DNA of 64,000 nt from Synechococcus sp. J7-Johnson. GTDB taxonomy: Bacteria > Cyanobacteriota > Cyanobacteriia > PCC-6307 > Cyanobiaceae. The stretch lies in the NCBI RefSeq assembly GCF_024345795.1, contig NZ_JAGQBU010000014.1, positions 1-64,000 on the forward strand, read 5' to 3'. Shown in pieces: positions 8,778-17,656 of the stretch; within the stretch, counting starts at the first letter, position 1, and the number at the start of each line of letters is the position of its first letter. The position numbers were made by a program, and so were the translations under genes. Below the pieces are notes generated by a model that did not search any database, had not been told where the DNA came from, and saw only the letters and a program-made list of their open reading frames with translations.

Positions 8778-9218
8778 ATGCAGCTGCTCGCCCTCAATGG
8801 TCCGAACCTGAACTTGCTGGGCAGCCGCGAGCCTGGTCTCTACGGCACCTCGAGCCTTGAGGCCATCCGCGACGATCTCTCCGAGCGGGCCATGGCGCTG
8901 GGTGTTGAGCTGGCCTGGTTCCAGAGCAACCACGAAGGCGCCCTGGTGGACCGCATCCAGGCGGCTCGCGGCCAGAGCTCCGGCATCCTGATCAATGCTG
9001 CCGCCTACACCCACACTTCGATCGCCCTGCGCGATGCCCTGCTGGCGGTGGCCATCCCCTACGTGGAACTGCACCTGAGCAACACCCATGCCCGCGAACC
9101 CTTCCGCCATCACTCCTTCCTCGCCGACCGCGCCGTGGGAGTGATCTGCGGCTTCGGGCCCACCAGCTACCGGCTGGCTCTCGAAGGCCTGGTCGACCAC
9201 CTGCGCAGCCGCTCGTGA
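8778..9218 (+). CDS. aroQ: 3-dehydroquinate dehydratase, type II
   Basis: Third step of the shikimate pathway (3-dehydroquinate to 3-dehydroshikimate), trans-elimination type II enzyme that forms dodecamers. 146 aa, normal size. It shows [13 protein letters not shown] with the flexible lid and catalytic Tyr of [32 protein letters not shown], and the [11 protein letters not shown] segment with the catalytic His. Its stop overlaps the GTG start of miaE by 4 bp. Confidence 0.97.
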   Translation: MQLLALNGPNLNLLGSREPGLYGTSSLEAIRDDLSERAMALGVELAWFQSNHEGALVDRIQAARGQSSGILINAAAYTHTSIALRDALLAVAIPYVELHLSNTHAREPFRHHSFLADRAVGVICGFGPTSYRLALEGLVDHLRSRS

Positions 9219-9820
9219 CTGCCCCGGCGGCTGCGGTGGCACGGGTGCGCTGGCTGGCGGCGCCCACCGGCCCCGAGTGGCTGGAGCAGGCCCTGGCCCA
9301 TCCGCTGGATCTGTTGATCGATCACGCCCACTGCGAGCGCAAGGCGGCCGGGGCGGCTCTGCAGCTGATGTTCCGCTACCCCTCCGACGAGGCTCTGGCG
9401 GCCGCTCTCAGCCCCCTTGCGCGGGAGGAGCTGGAGCATTTCGAGCGGGTGCTGGCTCTGCTGGGGAGCCGGGGGCAGGCCCTGCGTCCGCTGGCGGCAC
9501 CTCCCTACGGCGCGGCCCTCGCCAAGCTGGTGCGGCGCCCGGAACCCGAGCGCATGCTCGACAGCTTTCTGGTGGCGGGGTTGATCGAAGCCCGCAGTCA
9601 CGAACGGATGGCCCTGCTGGCGGCCCACAGCCCTGACCCCGAGCTGCGGCAGCTCTATGGGGAGTTGCTGGCCAGTGAGGCGCGTCACTTCGGCCTCTAC
9701 TGGGTGCTGTGTGAGCGCCGCTGGCCCCGCTCTGTGGTGATGGAGCGGCTGGAGCAGCTGGCCGCCCGGGAAGCCGAGCTGCTGGCCCAGCTCCACCCCC
9801 AGCCCCGGATGCACAGTTAG
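9215..9820 (+). CDS. miaE: tRNA 2-methylthio-N6-isopentenyladenosine-37 hydroxylase
   Basis: Non-haem di-iron monooxygenase that hydroxylates ms2i6A37 of tRNAs. The ferritin-like four-helix iron ligands are visible as [33 protein letters not shown] and [10 protein letters not shown], giving the duplicated E...ExxH pattern. Length 201 aa matches the family. It starts with GTG overlapping the aroQ stop (GTGA), a sign of coupled translation. The stop (TAG, 9818-9820) overlaps the opposite-strand mtnD stop (TAA) by 3 bases, making a minimal convergent junction. Confidence 0.94.
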   Translation: MTAPAAAVARVRWLAAPTGPEWLEQALAHPLDLLIDHAHCERKAAGAALQLMFRYPSDEALAAALSPLAREELEHFERVLALLGSRGQALRPLAAPPYGAALAKLVRRPEPERMLDSFLVAGLIEARSHERMALLAAHSPDPELRQLYGELLASEARHFGLYWVLCERRWPRSVVMERLEQLAAREAELLAQLHPQPRMHS

Positions 9821-10383
9821 GGGTCGAGCAGGGGGAAGCGGGAGGCGATGTCGTCCCCGGTGAACCTGGCCACCCAGCCGTCGGGGTTGTTGAAGAAGCG
9901 CAGGGCGGTGAAGCTGGGGGCCGCGCCCATGTCGAACCAGTGGCGGGTGCCGGCGGGCACACCGATCAGGTCGCCCCTGGTGCAGAGGACCTGCAGCACC
10001 TCCTCACCGATGTGGAGACAGAACAGGCCCCGCCCCTCCACGAAGAAGCGCACCTCGTCTTCGGCGTGGGTGTGCTCTGCCAGGAACTTCTGGCGCAGGG
10101 CCTCTCGCTCCGGGTGGTCTGGGCCGAGCCGGATCGCATCGACGCTGGGGTAGGGCCCCTGGGACTGGATGTGGGCGACCTCGCCGGCATAGGCGCTGAG
10201 GATGGCCTCCTGATCCGCGCCGTCCGCCAGCTCACCCCGGGTCTGCCAGCGCTCGAAGCGCAGACCGCGGGCGGCCAGCTCGGCTGCGATCACCGTGCCG
10301 TCGTCGCTGCTGAACGGGGCATTGGCCGGGCTGCTCTGGACTGGGTTTGGCGGGTTGACGGGGTGGATCTGCAGGCGGCTCAC
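9817..10383 (-). CDS. mtnD: Acireductone dioxygenase
   Basis: Cupin-fold metal dioxygenase of methionine salvage, converting the product of MtnC with O2 to the 2-oxo acid precursor of methionine (Fe form). Metal ligands are seen as HTHAEDEVRFFV (His, His, Glu) and GTRHWFD (fourth ligand His). 188 aa with a GTG start. It lies about 8 kb from mtnB-mtnC rather than in the same operon; a first-step enzyme such as MtnA is not in this window. Confidence 0.94.
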   Translation of the reverse strand: MSRLQIHPVNPPNPVQSSPANAPFSSDDGTVIAAELAARGLRFERWQTRGELADGADQEAILSAYAGEVAHIQSQGPYPSVDAIRLGPDHPEREALRQKFLAEHTHAEDEVRFFVEGRGLFCLHIGEEVLQVLCTRGDLIGVPAGTRHWFDMGAAPSFTALRFFNNPDGWVARFTGDDIASRFPLLDP

Positions 10384-10455
10384 GGCGGCGCAGCGGCGAG
10401 GGGATCGGGCTTCAGCCTAGAAAGCGTGCTGGCAGGCGCCGCCAGGAGCACCCCT

Positions 10456-11328
10456 GTGATCGATCGCTTTGATGCAGCCTCGGTGCTGGGTGCCGCCTCC
10501 GGTTCGGATTCCAGGCCGGGTCTGGTGCTTGTGGGGGTCGGCCCCGGTGACCCCGAGCTCTGCACCGTCGCGGCGGTGCGGGCGATCCAGGCGGCCGAGG
10601 TGGTGGCCTACCCGGTGGCGCGGCTGGAGGCCGAGGGGATGGCCGCCCGGATCGTCTCTCCCTGGCTGAGGCCGGAGCAGCGGCGCCTGCCGTTGCTGTT
10701 TCCGATGGTGGCCTCGGCGGCTCCGCGCCGCCGCGCCTGGCGCCTGGCCGCCGAGGCCCTGGCCATGGAGGTGGCGGCCGGACGGCGGGTGGTGCTGCTG
10801 TGCGAGGGCGATGTCTCCCTGTTCGCCAGTGCCTCCTACGTGCTGCTCGAGCTGCTGGAGCGCCACCCGGGCTGTCCACTGCGCCTGATCCCTGGGATCA
10901 CAGCTGCTTCGGCGGCGGCGGCAGCAGGCGCCTGGCCCCTGGCCCTGCAGCGCCAGACCCTGCAGGTGCTGCCCACCCCGGATGATCCCGCCGAACTGCA
11001 GACGCTCCTGGAGACTGCTCTGGCCGGCCCTGAAGGCCAGAGGCCGGTGCTGGCCCTGCTCAAGCTGGGTGCCCGCTGGAGCTGGGTGCGGCCCCTGCTG
11101 GATCGCCTGGGGCTGCTGGAAGGCGCCCTTTTTGCCCGTCGGGTGGGCTGGCCCGAGCAGACGGTGGCGCCGGCCTCGGCGGTGCCGCCCGATGGCGATG
11201 GAGCCTCCTCCTACTTCTCCCTGCTGCTGATCCGCTGCGGCTGGCCCGAGGTGCTCCCCGACACCGGGGCGGACTGGGCTGATCACGGCCAGGATGCTTG
11301 CCTGAGTGAACCGCCTGGAGGCCCATGA
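10456..11328 (+). CDS. cobI: Precorrin-2 C20-methyltransferase
   Basis: SAM-dependent methyltransferase of corrin ring (pseudo-cobalamin/B12) synthesis, CbiL/CobI type. The sequence begins with the family's GLVLVGVGPGDPELCTVAAVRAI at about residue 22, has the CEGDVSLFASASY loop near residue 115 and PGITAASAAAAA near residue 150. GTG at 10456 is chosen because an AGGAG lies seven bases upstream; an open frame extends further upstream but runs antisense to mtnD. Its stop overlaps the next start (ATGA). About 290 aa, slightly longer than usual because of an N-terminal Ala-rich tail. Confidence 0.9.
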   Translation: MIDRFDAASVLGAASGSDSRPGLVLVGVGPGDPELCTVAAVRAIQAAEVVAYPVARLEAEGMAARIVSPWLRPEQRRLPLLFPMVASAAPRRRAWRLAAEALAMEVAAGRRVVLLCEGDVSLFASASYVLLELLERHPGCPLRLIPGITAASAAAAAGAWPLALQRQTLQVLPTPDDPAELQTLLETALAGPEGQRPVLALLKLGARWSWVRPLLDRLGLLEGALFARRVGWPEQTVAPASAVPPDGDGASSYFSLLLIRCGWPEVLPDTGADWADHGQDACLSEPPGGP

Positions 11329-12068
11329 ATCCAATCGACTGGTTCGCACTGCTCCACCCGGTGCTGGTGATTCTGTTCGTGTATCCGGTGGTGGGGGCGA
11401 CCATTCGCCTTGGAATCCTGGCCAGGGAGCGTCGGTTGAAGATCCACCCCCAGCCGCCCACGGTGGGGGTGGAGCATGCCGATCACGGTCGCTGGCTGAC
11501 CGGGGGGATGGTGGTGGCGGTGCTGGTGGCCCTGATCTATTCCTTCACCAGCAAATTCATCACCCCCGAGCCCCCTTTCGCCGGTGGCGTCCAGCGCCTG
11601 GCTCTGCTGCTGGTGGTGAGTGCGGGCACCTTCGCCAGCCTGCTGGCCCTCTGGCGGGTGAAGTCCACCAATCTGCGGGCCTGCTTCGCGCTGCTCACCT
11701 GGGCGGGTTTGCTGGGGCTGGGCAGTCAGCCGGAGATCTGGCGCCTGAGTGATAACCCCTTCGAGGGGGCGTTCTGGGCCTCCCATTACTGGAGCGGTGT
11801 GCTGCTCACCGGCTTGATGCTGTTCTCGATGTCGGCCAAGCCGGAAATCTTCCGCTCCCTGAAGATGCGCCGCCTGCACGTAAGCGTGAACATCCTTGTG
11901 GCGGTGCTGCTGGCGGTTCAGGCGATCACCGGCAGCCGCGACCTACTTGAAATTCCGGTGAGCTGGCAGAGGCCGGCGATCTACTCCTGCGACTTCGAGA
12001 AGCGCATCTGCCCAGCTCCGGCCAGCAGCTCCAGCGCCGCCGATGGACTGGGTGCCCGCATCAGCTGA
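11325..12068 (+). CDS. DUF4079 family integral membrane protein
   Basis: Cyanobacterial membrane protein of unknown function, 247 aa. The order is an N-terminal membrane segment (ALLHPVLVILFVYPVVGATI), a conserved loop ending VEHADHGRWLTGG, then about five further hydrophobic segments to residue ~210. The His residues in HADHGRW and SHYWSG resemble cytochrome b561/DUF4079 families, so haem binding is possible but not shown. The last ~29 codons overlap the 3' end of the convergent dus gene by 88 bp. The Ser/Ala-rich tail after ICPAPAS may therefore be a by-product of that overlap. Translationally coupled to cobI. Confidence 0.8.
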   Translation: MNPIDWFALLHPVLVILFVYPVVGATIRLGILARERRLKIHPQPPTVGVEHADHGRWLTGGMVVAVLVALIYSFTSKFITPEPPFAGGVQRLALLLVVSAGTFASLLALWRVKSTNLRACFALLTWAGLLGLGSQPEIWRLSDNPFEGAFWASHYWSGVLLTGLMLFSMSAKPEIFRSLKMRRLHVSVNILVAVLLAVQAITGSRDLLEIPVSWQRPAIYSCDFEKRICPAPASSSSAADGLGARIS

Positions 12069-13000
12069 TGGCGCAGCCTGGCGGCACCGGCAAAGCCCTG
12101 GCAGGTCCAGCCCAGGTGCTTGCGCGCGATCAGCAGCCCCTGCTCGCCCCGGGCCGCCACCAGGGCCTCCAGGTGCTCCCGTGCCAGGGCAAGCCGTTCA
12201 GGGGTGCCCGGAAGCGGCGGCAGCGGCCTGCCGCTCAGGGCGGCGTCGATGCGGCCCACCAGCCAGGGGGCTCCGAGTGTGCCCCTGCCCACCATCACGC
12301 CGTCGGCGCCGGTGCGCTCCAGGCAGTCGAGGGCCTGCTCGGGGCCGGTGATGTCGCCGTTGGCGATCAGGGGAATGGAGAGGACCTGCTTCACCCGGGC
12401 GATGGCGTCCCAGTCGGCTGATCCGGAGAATCCCTGCTCGCGGGTGCGGCCATGCAGGGTTAGGGCCTGGGCTCCAGCCGCCTGCAGGGCCAGGGCGAAG
12501 CCCACCGGATCGGAGGAGTCGCCGCACCAGCCCAGCCTGGTCTTGACGGTGACCGGAACCGTGACGGCCGCGCTTACGGCCTCGACGATCCGGCAGGCCA
12601 GGGCGGGGTCGCGCAGCAGGCCGCTGCCGCCTCCCTTGCGGGCGATCTTGCGCACCGGGCAACCCATGTTGATGTCGACCAGGAAGGCGCCTTCACCCTC
12701 GGCCCGCCGGGCCGCCTCCGCCATCGCACCGGGCCGGTGGTCGAACAGCTGAACGGCGATCGGCCCGGTTTCAGCCCCCAGCCCCGCCATCTTGTCGCTG
12801 CCGTGGCCCAGCTCCAGGCTGGTGGCGTTGACCATCTCGGTGAAGAGCAGGGCATCGGGCGCCCAGCGGCGCACGAAGCCACGGAAGATGCGGTCGCTCA
12901 CGCCGGCCAGGGGTGACTGCAGCACCCGGCAGCGCAGGCTCCGCGGCGTTCCGCGACCCGGCAGGCTCAGGGGTGCATCGTTGAAGAAGCTGAAAGCCAT
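11981..13000 (-). CDS. dus: tRNA-dihydrouridine synthase
   Basis: FMN-dependent reductase that makes dihydrouridine in tRNA D loops. It has LQSPLAGVSDRIFRGF near the start, VQLFDHRP, INMGCPVRKIARKGGGSGLL with the catalytic Cys, VKTRLGW, LHGRTREQGFSG and NGDITGPEQAL. ATG at 13000 gives 339 aa; an upstream GTG (13054) would add 18 residues of no family similarity. The ATG overlaps by two bases the ATG of the divergent DUF1823 gene (shared CATG, 12998-13001). Confidence 0.95.
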   Translation of the reverse strand: MAFSFFNDAPLSLPGRGTPRSLRCRVLQSPLAGVSDRIFRGFVRRWAPDALLFTEMVNATSLELGHGSDKMAGLGAETGPIAVQLFDHRPGAMAEAARRAEGEGAFLVDINMGCPVRKIARKGGGSGLLRDPALACRIVEAVSAAVTVPVTVKTRLGWCGDSSDPVGFALALQAAGAQALTLHGRTREQGFSGSADWDAIARVKQVLSIPLIANGDITGPEQALDCLERTGADGVMVGRGTLGAPWLVGRIDAALSGRPLPPLPGTPERLALAREHLEALVAARGEQGLLIARKHLGWTCQGFAGAARLRHQLMRAPSPSAALELLAGAGQMRFSKSQE

Positions 13001-13517
13001 GGCCACAGCGTCGCAGCCGGAGGGCGGCCCGGATCCCCAGCCACTCAGCCGCACTCTGTTGATGATGATCCTGGACGACCGCCTCAGCGACCGCTTCGTC
13101 TGTGAGCTGATCTGGCGGCGGCTGGGCTATCGGCCCCAGGCCGGCGCGGTCAGCGATCCTGCGGGCAAGCCAGGCACCAGCAAGCCCTGGCTGGCCACAT
13201 CAGCCACTCCGGCCACCTGGGCCGAGGCCTTCCCTCAGGCACCGGAGCTGATCGCCACGCGCCCTGCAAGCGTGCGCCTGACCCGCTCCATCCCCGCGGA
13301 GCATAAGCAGTTGCTCAAAGGTCAGCTCGGCTTCGCCGGCTACCGGATCGGCGAACTGGTGCCGCGCCGCACGCGCCGGGCCACGGCGGTGAACTGGCTG
13401 CTGGCCGATCTGGCGGCCCGTGGGGAGGATCTGCCCGAGCAGGGGCCGCTGCCTGAGCCGCTGGTGCCACCGGAGTCGCCGCTTCAGGGGCACCCCGGCG
13501 ATCCACCGGTGCACTGA
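12999..13517 (+). CDS. DUF1823 family protein
   Basis: Cyanobacteria/plastid-lineage protein of unknown function, here 172 aa. The family core is seen as LSRTLLMMILDDRLSDRFVC near residue 20, then LIWRRLGYRP, and a C-terminal basic segment GYRIGELVPRRTRRATAVNWLLADL. Soluble with no signal peptide; the C-terminal ~30 residues are Pro/Gly-rich. The start at ATG 12999 is chosen because the conserved core needs residues before the later ATGATG at 13062. It shares overlapping start codons with divergent dus. A 159-bp gap to der follows, in which I see no gene. Confidence 0.85.
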   Translation: MATASQPEGGPDPQPLSRTLLMMILDDRLSDRFVCELIWRRLGYRPQAGAVSDPAGKPGTSKPWLATSATPATWAEAFPQAPELIATRPASVRLTRSIPAEHKQLLKGQLGFAGYRIGELVPRRTRRATAVNWLLADLAARGEDLPEQGPLPEPLVPPESPLQGHPGDPPVH

Positions 13518-13676
13518 AGCCGGTGGAATGAAGCCGGCTCACTGAAGATCAAGCACTGATGAGGGCTCACTCAAGACGCAGGAACCCCAGTGCTTCCGCC
13601 GCAAATCGAGGCGTTTTATCAAAGCGGCTTCAGTCTGTAGGGTTGAAGCAGGTAATCGTTGTTGAGATAACAGTTC

Positions 13677-15044
13677 TTGGCGCTTCCAGTCGTCGCCATC
13701 ATCGGGCGGCCCAATGTGGGCAAATCCACCCTGGTGAATCGGCTCTGCCGCAGCCGTGAGGCGATCGTTCACGATCAGCCCGGCGTCACCCGTGATCGCA
13801 CCTACCAGGAGGGGTACTGGGGAGATCGTCGCTTCCGTGTGGTCGACACCGGCGGTCTCGTTTTCGATGACGACAGTGAGTTCCTGCCGGAGATCCGGGA
13901 GCAGGCCAACCTGGCCCTGGCAGAAGCCGCCGTGGCGGTGGTGATCGTCGATGGCCAGCAGGGGCTCACCGCTGCTGATCAGGCCATCGCTGACTGGTTG
14001 CGCGGCCAGAAGGTGCCGGTGCTGCTGGCGGTGAACAAGTGCGAATCGCCGGATCAGGGCCTGGCCATGGCCGCTGATTTCTGGGGTCTGGGCCTGGGTG
14101 AGCCCTTTGCCGTCTCGGCCATCCACGGGGCCGGCACCGGGGAACTGCTCGACAAGGTGATCGGCTTTCTGCCCACCACTCCTGAGGAGGAGACGGAGGA
14201 GCCGATCCAGCTGGCGATCATCGGGCGGCCAAATGTGGGCAAATCCAGCCTGCTCAACTCGATCTGCGGCGAGGCGCGGGCGATCGTGAGCCCGATCCGC
14301 GGCACCACCCGCGACACGATCGACACCACGATCGAGCGGGAAGGCAAGACCTGGAAGCTGCTAGACACCGCCGGAATCCGCCGCCGTCGCAGCGTCAGTT
14401 ACGGACCTGAATACTTCGGCATCAACCGCAGCTTCAAGGCTGTGGAGCGCAGTGACGTGTGTGTTCTGGTGATCGATGCCCTCGATGGTGTCACCGAACA
14501 GGATCAGCGGGTGGCTGGGCGCATTGAAGAGGACGGTCGCGCCTGCATGATCGTGGTCAACAAGTGGGACGCGATCGAGAAGGACAGCCACACCATGGCG
14601 GCGATGGAGAAGGAGCTGCGCGCCAAGCTCTATTTCCTCGACTGGGCGCCGATGCTGTTCACCTCCGCCCTCACCGGCCAGAGGGTGGAGAGCATCTTTG
14701 CCCTGGCCCTGATGGCGGTGGAGCAGCACCGCCGCCGGGTCACCACCTCGGTGGTGAACGAGGTGCTGCAGGAGGCTGTGAGCTGGCGTTCGCCCCCCAC
14801 CAGTCGCGGTGGGCGCCAGGGCCGCATCTACTACGGCACCCAGGTGGCCACCAGGCCGCCCAGCTTCACCTTGTTCGTGAACGACCCGAAGCTGTTCGGC
14901 GAAACCTACCGCCGCTACGTGGAGCGCCAGATCCGCGAAGGTCTGGGTTTCGATGGCTCTCCGATCCGGCTGTTCTGGCGCGGCAAGCAGCAGCGCGACG
15001 CCGAGAAGGACCTGGCTAAGCAGCAGAGCCGCTCCGCCTCCTGA
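13677..15044 (+). CDS. der: Ribosome-associated GTPase Der (EngA)
   Basis: Essential GTPase with two tandem G domains and a KH-like C-terminus, needed for 50S assembly. G domain 1: [14 protein letters not shown] (P-loop), DTGG and NKCE. G domain 2 at ~residue 176: [22 protein letters not shown] and NKWD. The KH-like end is rich in Arg/Lys. 455 aa as usual. The start is TTG at 13677; [15 protein letters not shown] is the standard N-terminus, so no other start fits. ecfT follows after 13 bp. Confidence 0.96.
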   Translation: MALPVVAIIGRPNVGKSTLVNRLCRSREAIVHDQPGVTRDRTYQEGYWGDRRFRVVDTGGLVFDDDSEFLPEIREQANLALAEAAVAVVIVDGQQGLTAADQAIADWLRGQKVPVLLAVNKCESPDQGLAMAADFWGLGLGEPFAVSAIHGAGTGELLDKVIGFLPTTPEEETEEPIQLAIIGRPNVGKSSLLNSICGEARAIVSPIRGTTRDTIDTTIEREGKTWKLLDTAGIRRRRSVSYGPEYFGINRSFKAVERSDVCVLVIDALDGVTEQDQRVAGRIEEDGRACMIVVNKWDAIEKDSHTMAAMEKELRAKLYFLDWAPMLFTSALTGQRVESIFALALMAVEQHRRRVTTSVVNEVLQEAVSWRSPPTSRGGRQGRIYYGTQVATRPPSFTLFVNDPKLFGETYRRYVERQIREGLGFDGSPIRLFWRGKQQRDAEKDLAKQQSRSAS

Positions 15045-15057
15045 TGGTGCTCTCCTG

Positions 15058-15990
15058 ATGGACTGGCTGCGTCAGCTGCCCATCGGCCAGTACGTCGATG
15101 GGCAGCGGGGATGGCTGCGGCGGCTCGATGCCCGACTGAAGCTGGGCTGGACCCTGGCTTTCCTGGCCACGCCGGTCCTGGCAGGTCCCCAGTGGCGTCT
15201 GACCCTGGTGGCGCTGCTGCTGCTGATCACGGCCGTCTGCGGTCTGCCCTGGCGCCTCTGGCGGCGCAACCTGCCGGTGCTGCTGGCTCTCTGCCTGCTG
15301 GTGGGCCTGCTGGCCTCCCTGGTGCCTGTGGGTGTGGTGGCCTCCGCCAGCGCGATGCGCTCCCCCCGGGAACTCCTGCTGGCCCCACCCCCCGGAGGCG
15401 GGCCAGCTCCCCAGCGTCAAGGGCTGCCCTGGGAGGTGCTGCGCTGGGGGCCGGTCCAGCTCGGACCCCTGCCGATCGGGCCGCTGGTGGTGAACCGCCG
15501 CTCAGCCGAGCTCGGTCTGAACAGCGCCACGCTCCTGTTCACCCTGTTGCACAGCGCCAACCTGCTGTTGCTCTCCACCCCGCCGGAGGAACTGGTGTGG
15601 GCGCTGAGCTGGGTGATCACGCCGCTTGGCGCCCTGGGGCTGCCGGTGGAGCGGCTCGGCTTCACCCTGCTCCTCTCCCTGCGTTTTCTGCCGCTGGTGC
15701 AGGAGGAGTTCCAGAACCTGCTGCGCTCGATCGCCACCCGGGCTGTGAACCTCAAGAGCCTGGGCTGGAAGAGTGGGCTCGGGCTGCTGCTTTCCGTGGC
15801 GGAGCGCTTGCTCGCCAACCTGCTGCTGCGCTCGGAGCAGGGGGCCGAAGCCCTGATGGCCAGGGGCGGGCAGTGGGTGCCGCCGGCCCAGATGCGGCTG
15901 GCCAGGCGGGCGGCTCGCTGGCTCAACCTGGTGGCGGCTGGAGCCCTGGTGGTGTTCCTCGGACTGCGCTGGCAGTACGGTGCGCTGTAA
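15058..15990 (+). CDS. ecfT: Energy-coupling factor transporter T component (CbiQ/EcfT type)
   Basis: Integral membrane coupling protein of ECF-type vitamin/cofactor/metal importers. 310 aa with five to six hydrophobic segments (for example ~30-50, 62-95, 165-185 and 280-300). The cytoplasmic coupling helices appear in the stretch ending SEQGAEALMARGGQW, which carries the ALxxRG signature that contacts the ATPases. No EcfA or S component lies in the window, so the substrate is unknown. ATG at 15058 is 13 bp after der; the order der-ecfT-pipX suggests one transcript. Confidence 0.88.
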   Translation: MDWLRQLPIGQYVDGQRGWLRRLDARLKLGWTLAFLATPVLAGPQWRLTLVALLLLITAVCGLPWRLWRRNLPVLLALCLLVGLLASLVPVGVVASASAMRSPRELLLAPPPGGGPAPQRQGLPWEVLRWGPVQLGPLPIGPLVVNRRSAELGLNSATLLFTLLHSANLLLLSTPPEELVWALSWVITPLGALGLPVERLGFTLLLSLRFLPLVQEEFQNLLRSIATRAVNLKSLGWKSGLGLLLSVAERLLANLLLRSEQGAEALMARGGQWVPPAQMRLARRAARWLNLVAAGALVVFLGLRWQYGAL

Positions 15991-16012
15991 TTGGTAGCCA
16001 TTGCAGCCGTCA

Positions 16013-16291
16013 GTGAGCGTCGACGCGACCACAGAGCGTTATCTCAATCATCCGACATTCGGTCTCCTGTATCGGGTGGCTCCAGCGGGTGAAGGTCGCG
16101 ATCTATTCGCCACCCTCTACGCCCAGCGGATGTTCTTCCTGGTGACCCTGCAGCCACGCGGGGCCCAGTTCGAGGTGATTCCGCTGATGGATGCCCGCCA
16201 CGTGGCGGAGCAGAACCTGGCGCGGGCCCGACGTGATGGCAGTGTGCATCTGCCCCGCTGGCGCCAGCTGTTCGATCAGACTTTCATCTGA
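16013..16291 (+). CDS. pipX: PII-interacting protein X (NtcA co-activator)
   Basis: Cyanobacterial regulator that binds either PII (GlnB) or 2-oxoglutarate-loaded NtcA, linking nitrogen status to transcription. 92 aa from GTG at 16013. The Tudor-like domain is clear in YLNHPTFGLLYRV, DLFATLYAQRMFFLVT and the DARxxAExxLxxxRR C-terminal helix region. It is six bases upstream of pipY, the conserved pair in cyanobacteria. A TTG 12 bases upstream is an alternative start. I found no clear NtcA box (GTAN8TAC) just upstream. Confidence 0.95.
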   Translation: MSVDATTERYLNHPTFGLLYRVAPAGEGRDLFATLYAQRMFFLVTLQPRGAQFEVIPLMDARHVAEQNLARARRDGSVHLPRWRQLFDQTFI

Positions 16292-16297
16292 TCGGCG

Positions 16298-16945
16298 ATG
16301 CCCGCTGACGACCTTGCCCAGCGGCTGAAGGCCCTGCAGGGGCAGTTGCCCCCCCAGGCTCGTCTGCTGGCGGTCAGCAAGGGGCAGCCGGCGGTCCGTC
16401 TGCGCGAGGCGGTGTCCCTGGGGCTGCGCAGCTTCGGCGAAAGCCGCCTGCAGGAGGCGCAGGCCAAGCAGGTGGAACTGGCCGATCTCGAGCCTCTCGA
16501 CTGGCATTTCATCGGCAGGCTGCAGGCCAACAAGGCCCGGGGGGTGCTGCGCCATTTCGGCACGATCCATTCCGTCGATGGTCTTGCCCTGGCCGAGCGG
16601 CTGCAGCGGATCGCCGCTGAGGAGCAACTCAGCCCCCGGTTGTTCTTTCAGGTGAAGCTGAGGAGCGATCCCGGCAAGACGGGATTCGAGCCCGGGGAGC
16701 TGGAGCGGCTTTGGCCCCGGTTGCGGGCGCTGGAGCCCCTGGTGCCGGTGGGTCTGATGACGATCGCTCCCCTGGGGCTGGAGGCCGATCAGCGCTTCAG
16801 GCTGTTCCAGGACTGTGCTGCGCTGGCAGCGACCCTGGGCCTTGGGGAGCTCTCGATGGGCATGAGCAACGACTGGCCCGAGGCGGTGCGGGCCGGCAGC
16901 ACCTGGGTGCGGATCGGCTCGGCCCTGTTCGGCGCCAGGGCCTGA
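16298..16945 (+). CDS. pipY: PLP homeostasis protein PipY (YggS/COG0325)
   Basis: Pyridoxal-phosphate-binding single TIM-barrel protein with no known catalytic reaction; it affects PLP, amino- and keto-acid balance, and works with PipX. The PLP lysine lies in LLAVSKGQP near residue 29. FGESRLQEAQAK, WHFIGRLQANK, and SMGMSNDWPEAVRAGSTWVRIGSALFG complete the family signature. 215 aa. It continues the cluster pipX-pipY-(85 bp)-sepF-proC. The 85-bp gap contains a GGTTG/CAACC inverted repeat near 16971-16990 that could be part of a sepF promoter region. Confidence 0.95.
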   Translation: MPADDLAQRLKALQGQLPPQARLLAVSKGQPAVRLREAVSLGLRSFGESRLQEAQAKQVELADLEPLDWHFIGRLQANKARGVLRHFGTIHSVDGLALAERLQRIAAEEQLSPRLFFQVKLRSDPGKTGFEPGELERLWPRLRALEPLVPVGLMTIAPLGLEADQRFRLFQDCAALAATLGLGELSMGMSNDWPEAVRAGSTWVRIGSALFGARA

Positions 16946-17039
16946 ACCTTGTGTCGGAAATCGGTATCCAGGTTGTGTCCAGTTGCAACCGAAGGCATGG
17001 GACGCTAAGTAAGTACATCTCCAACCGAAGGTGCCCACG

Positions 17040-17639
17040 GTGTCGTTGTTCTCCCGCCTGCGTGCCGTCGTTTCCGGAGACGACTACCTCGACGGTGACT
17101 ACGACGACGAATTGGACTACGACCCCGGCGATTCGCCTGCCAGTTCGGCACCCCCCGGCCGGCCGGCCCTCTCCAGCGGCAGTGCCCTCGCCCTGACCAG
17201 CGACTTCAGCAGCGACGATCCCTTCGGCTCCGTCAGCTCCTCCAGCAACGTCATCGGCATGCCGGGGCTCTCCTCCTCGGCGGCGGAGGTCACCCTGATG
17301 GAGCCGAGGAGCTTCGATGAAATGCCCCGGGCGATCCAGGCCCTGCGTGACCGCAAGACCGTGATCCTGAATCTCACGATGATGGAGCCGGACCAGGCCC
17401 AGCGTGCGGTCGACTTCGTGGCGGGCGGCACCTTCGCCATCGATGGCCACCAGGAGCGGGTGGGCGAGAGCATCTTCCTGTTCGCCCCCAGCTGTGTCAC
17501 GGTCACCACCGCCAGCAGCGAAGAACCCTCCTCGCCCACGATCGTGTCCAGCCGCGAACCCGCCGGCGGCGAGAGCGATCCGGCCGCTCCAAGCCCTGCC
17601 TGGGGCCGTCAGGATTCCGCCTCCGGTTTCAGCCTCTGA
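17040..17639 (+). CDS. sepF: Cell division protein SepF (Ycf-type, Z-ring anchor)
   Basis: Membrane-tethering, FtsZ-bundling divisome protein. The N-terminus [10 protein letters not shown] is the amphipathic membrane-binding helix, followed by [15 protein letters not shown] and a ~60-residue acidic/Ser-rich linker. The globular SepF domain at ~85-170 includes [34 protein letters not shown] and [20 protein letters not shown] at 17040 puts the amphipathic helix at the very N-terminus; a GTG nine bases upstream would also work. Its stop (17637-17639) overlaps the probable CTG start of proC. Confidence 0.94.
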   Translation: MSLFSRLRAVVSGDDYLDGDYDDELDYDPGDSPASSAPPGRPALSSGSALALTSDFSSDDPFGSVSSSSNVIGMPGLSSSAAEVTLMEPRSFDEMPRAIQALRDRKTVILNLTMMEPDQAQRAVDFVAGGTFAIDGHQERVGESIFLFAPSCVTVTTASSEEPSSPTIVSSREPAGGESDPAAPSPAWGRQDSASGFSL

Positions 17640-17656
17640 AGCCCTCCGGTCTTGGT

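Noticed and set aside
15967-16012. NtcA box upstream of pipX
   Set aside because: GTACGGTGCGCTGTAA lacks the GTAN8TAC spacing, so no site was called.
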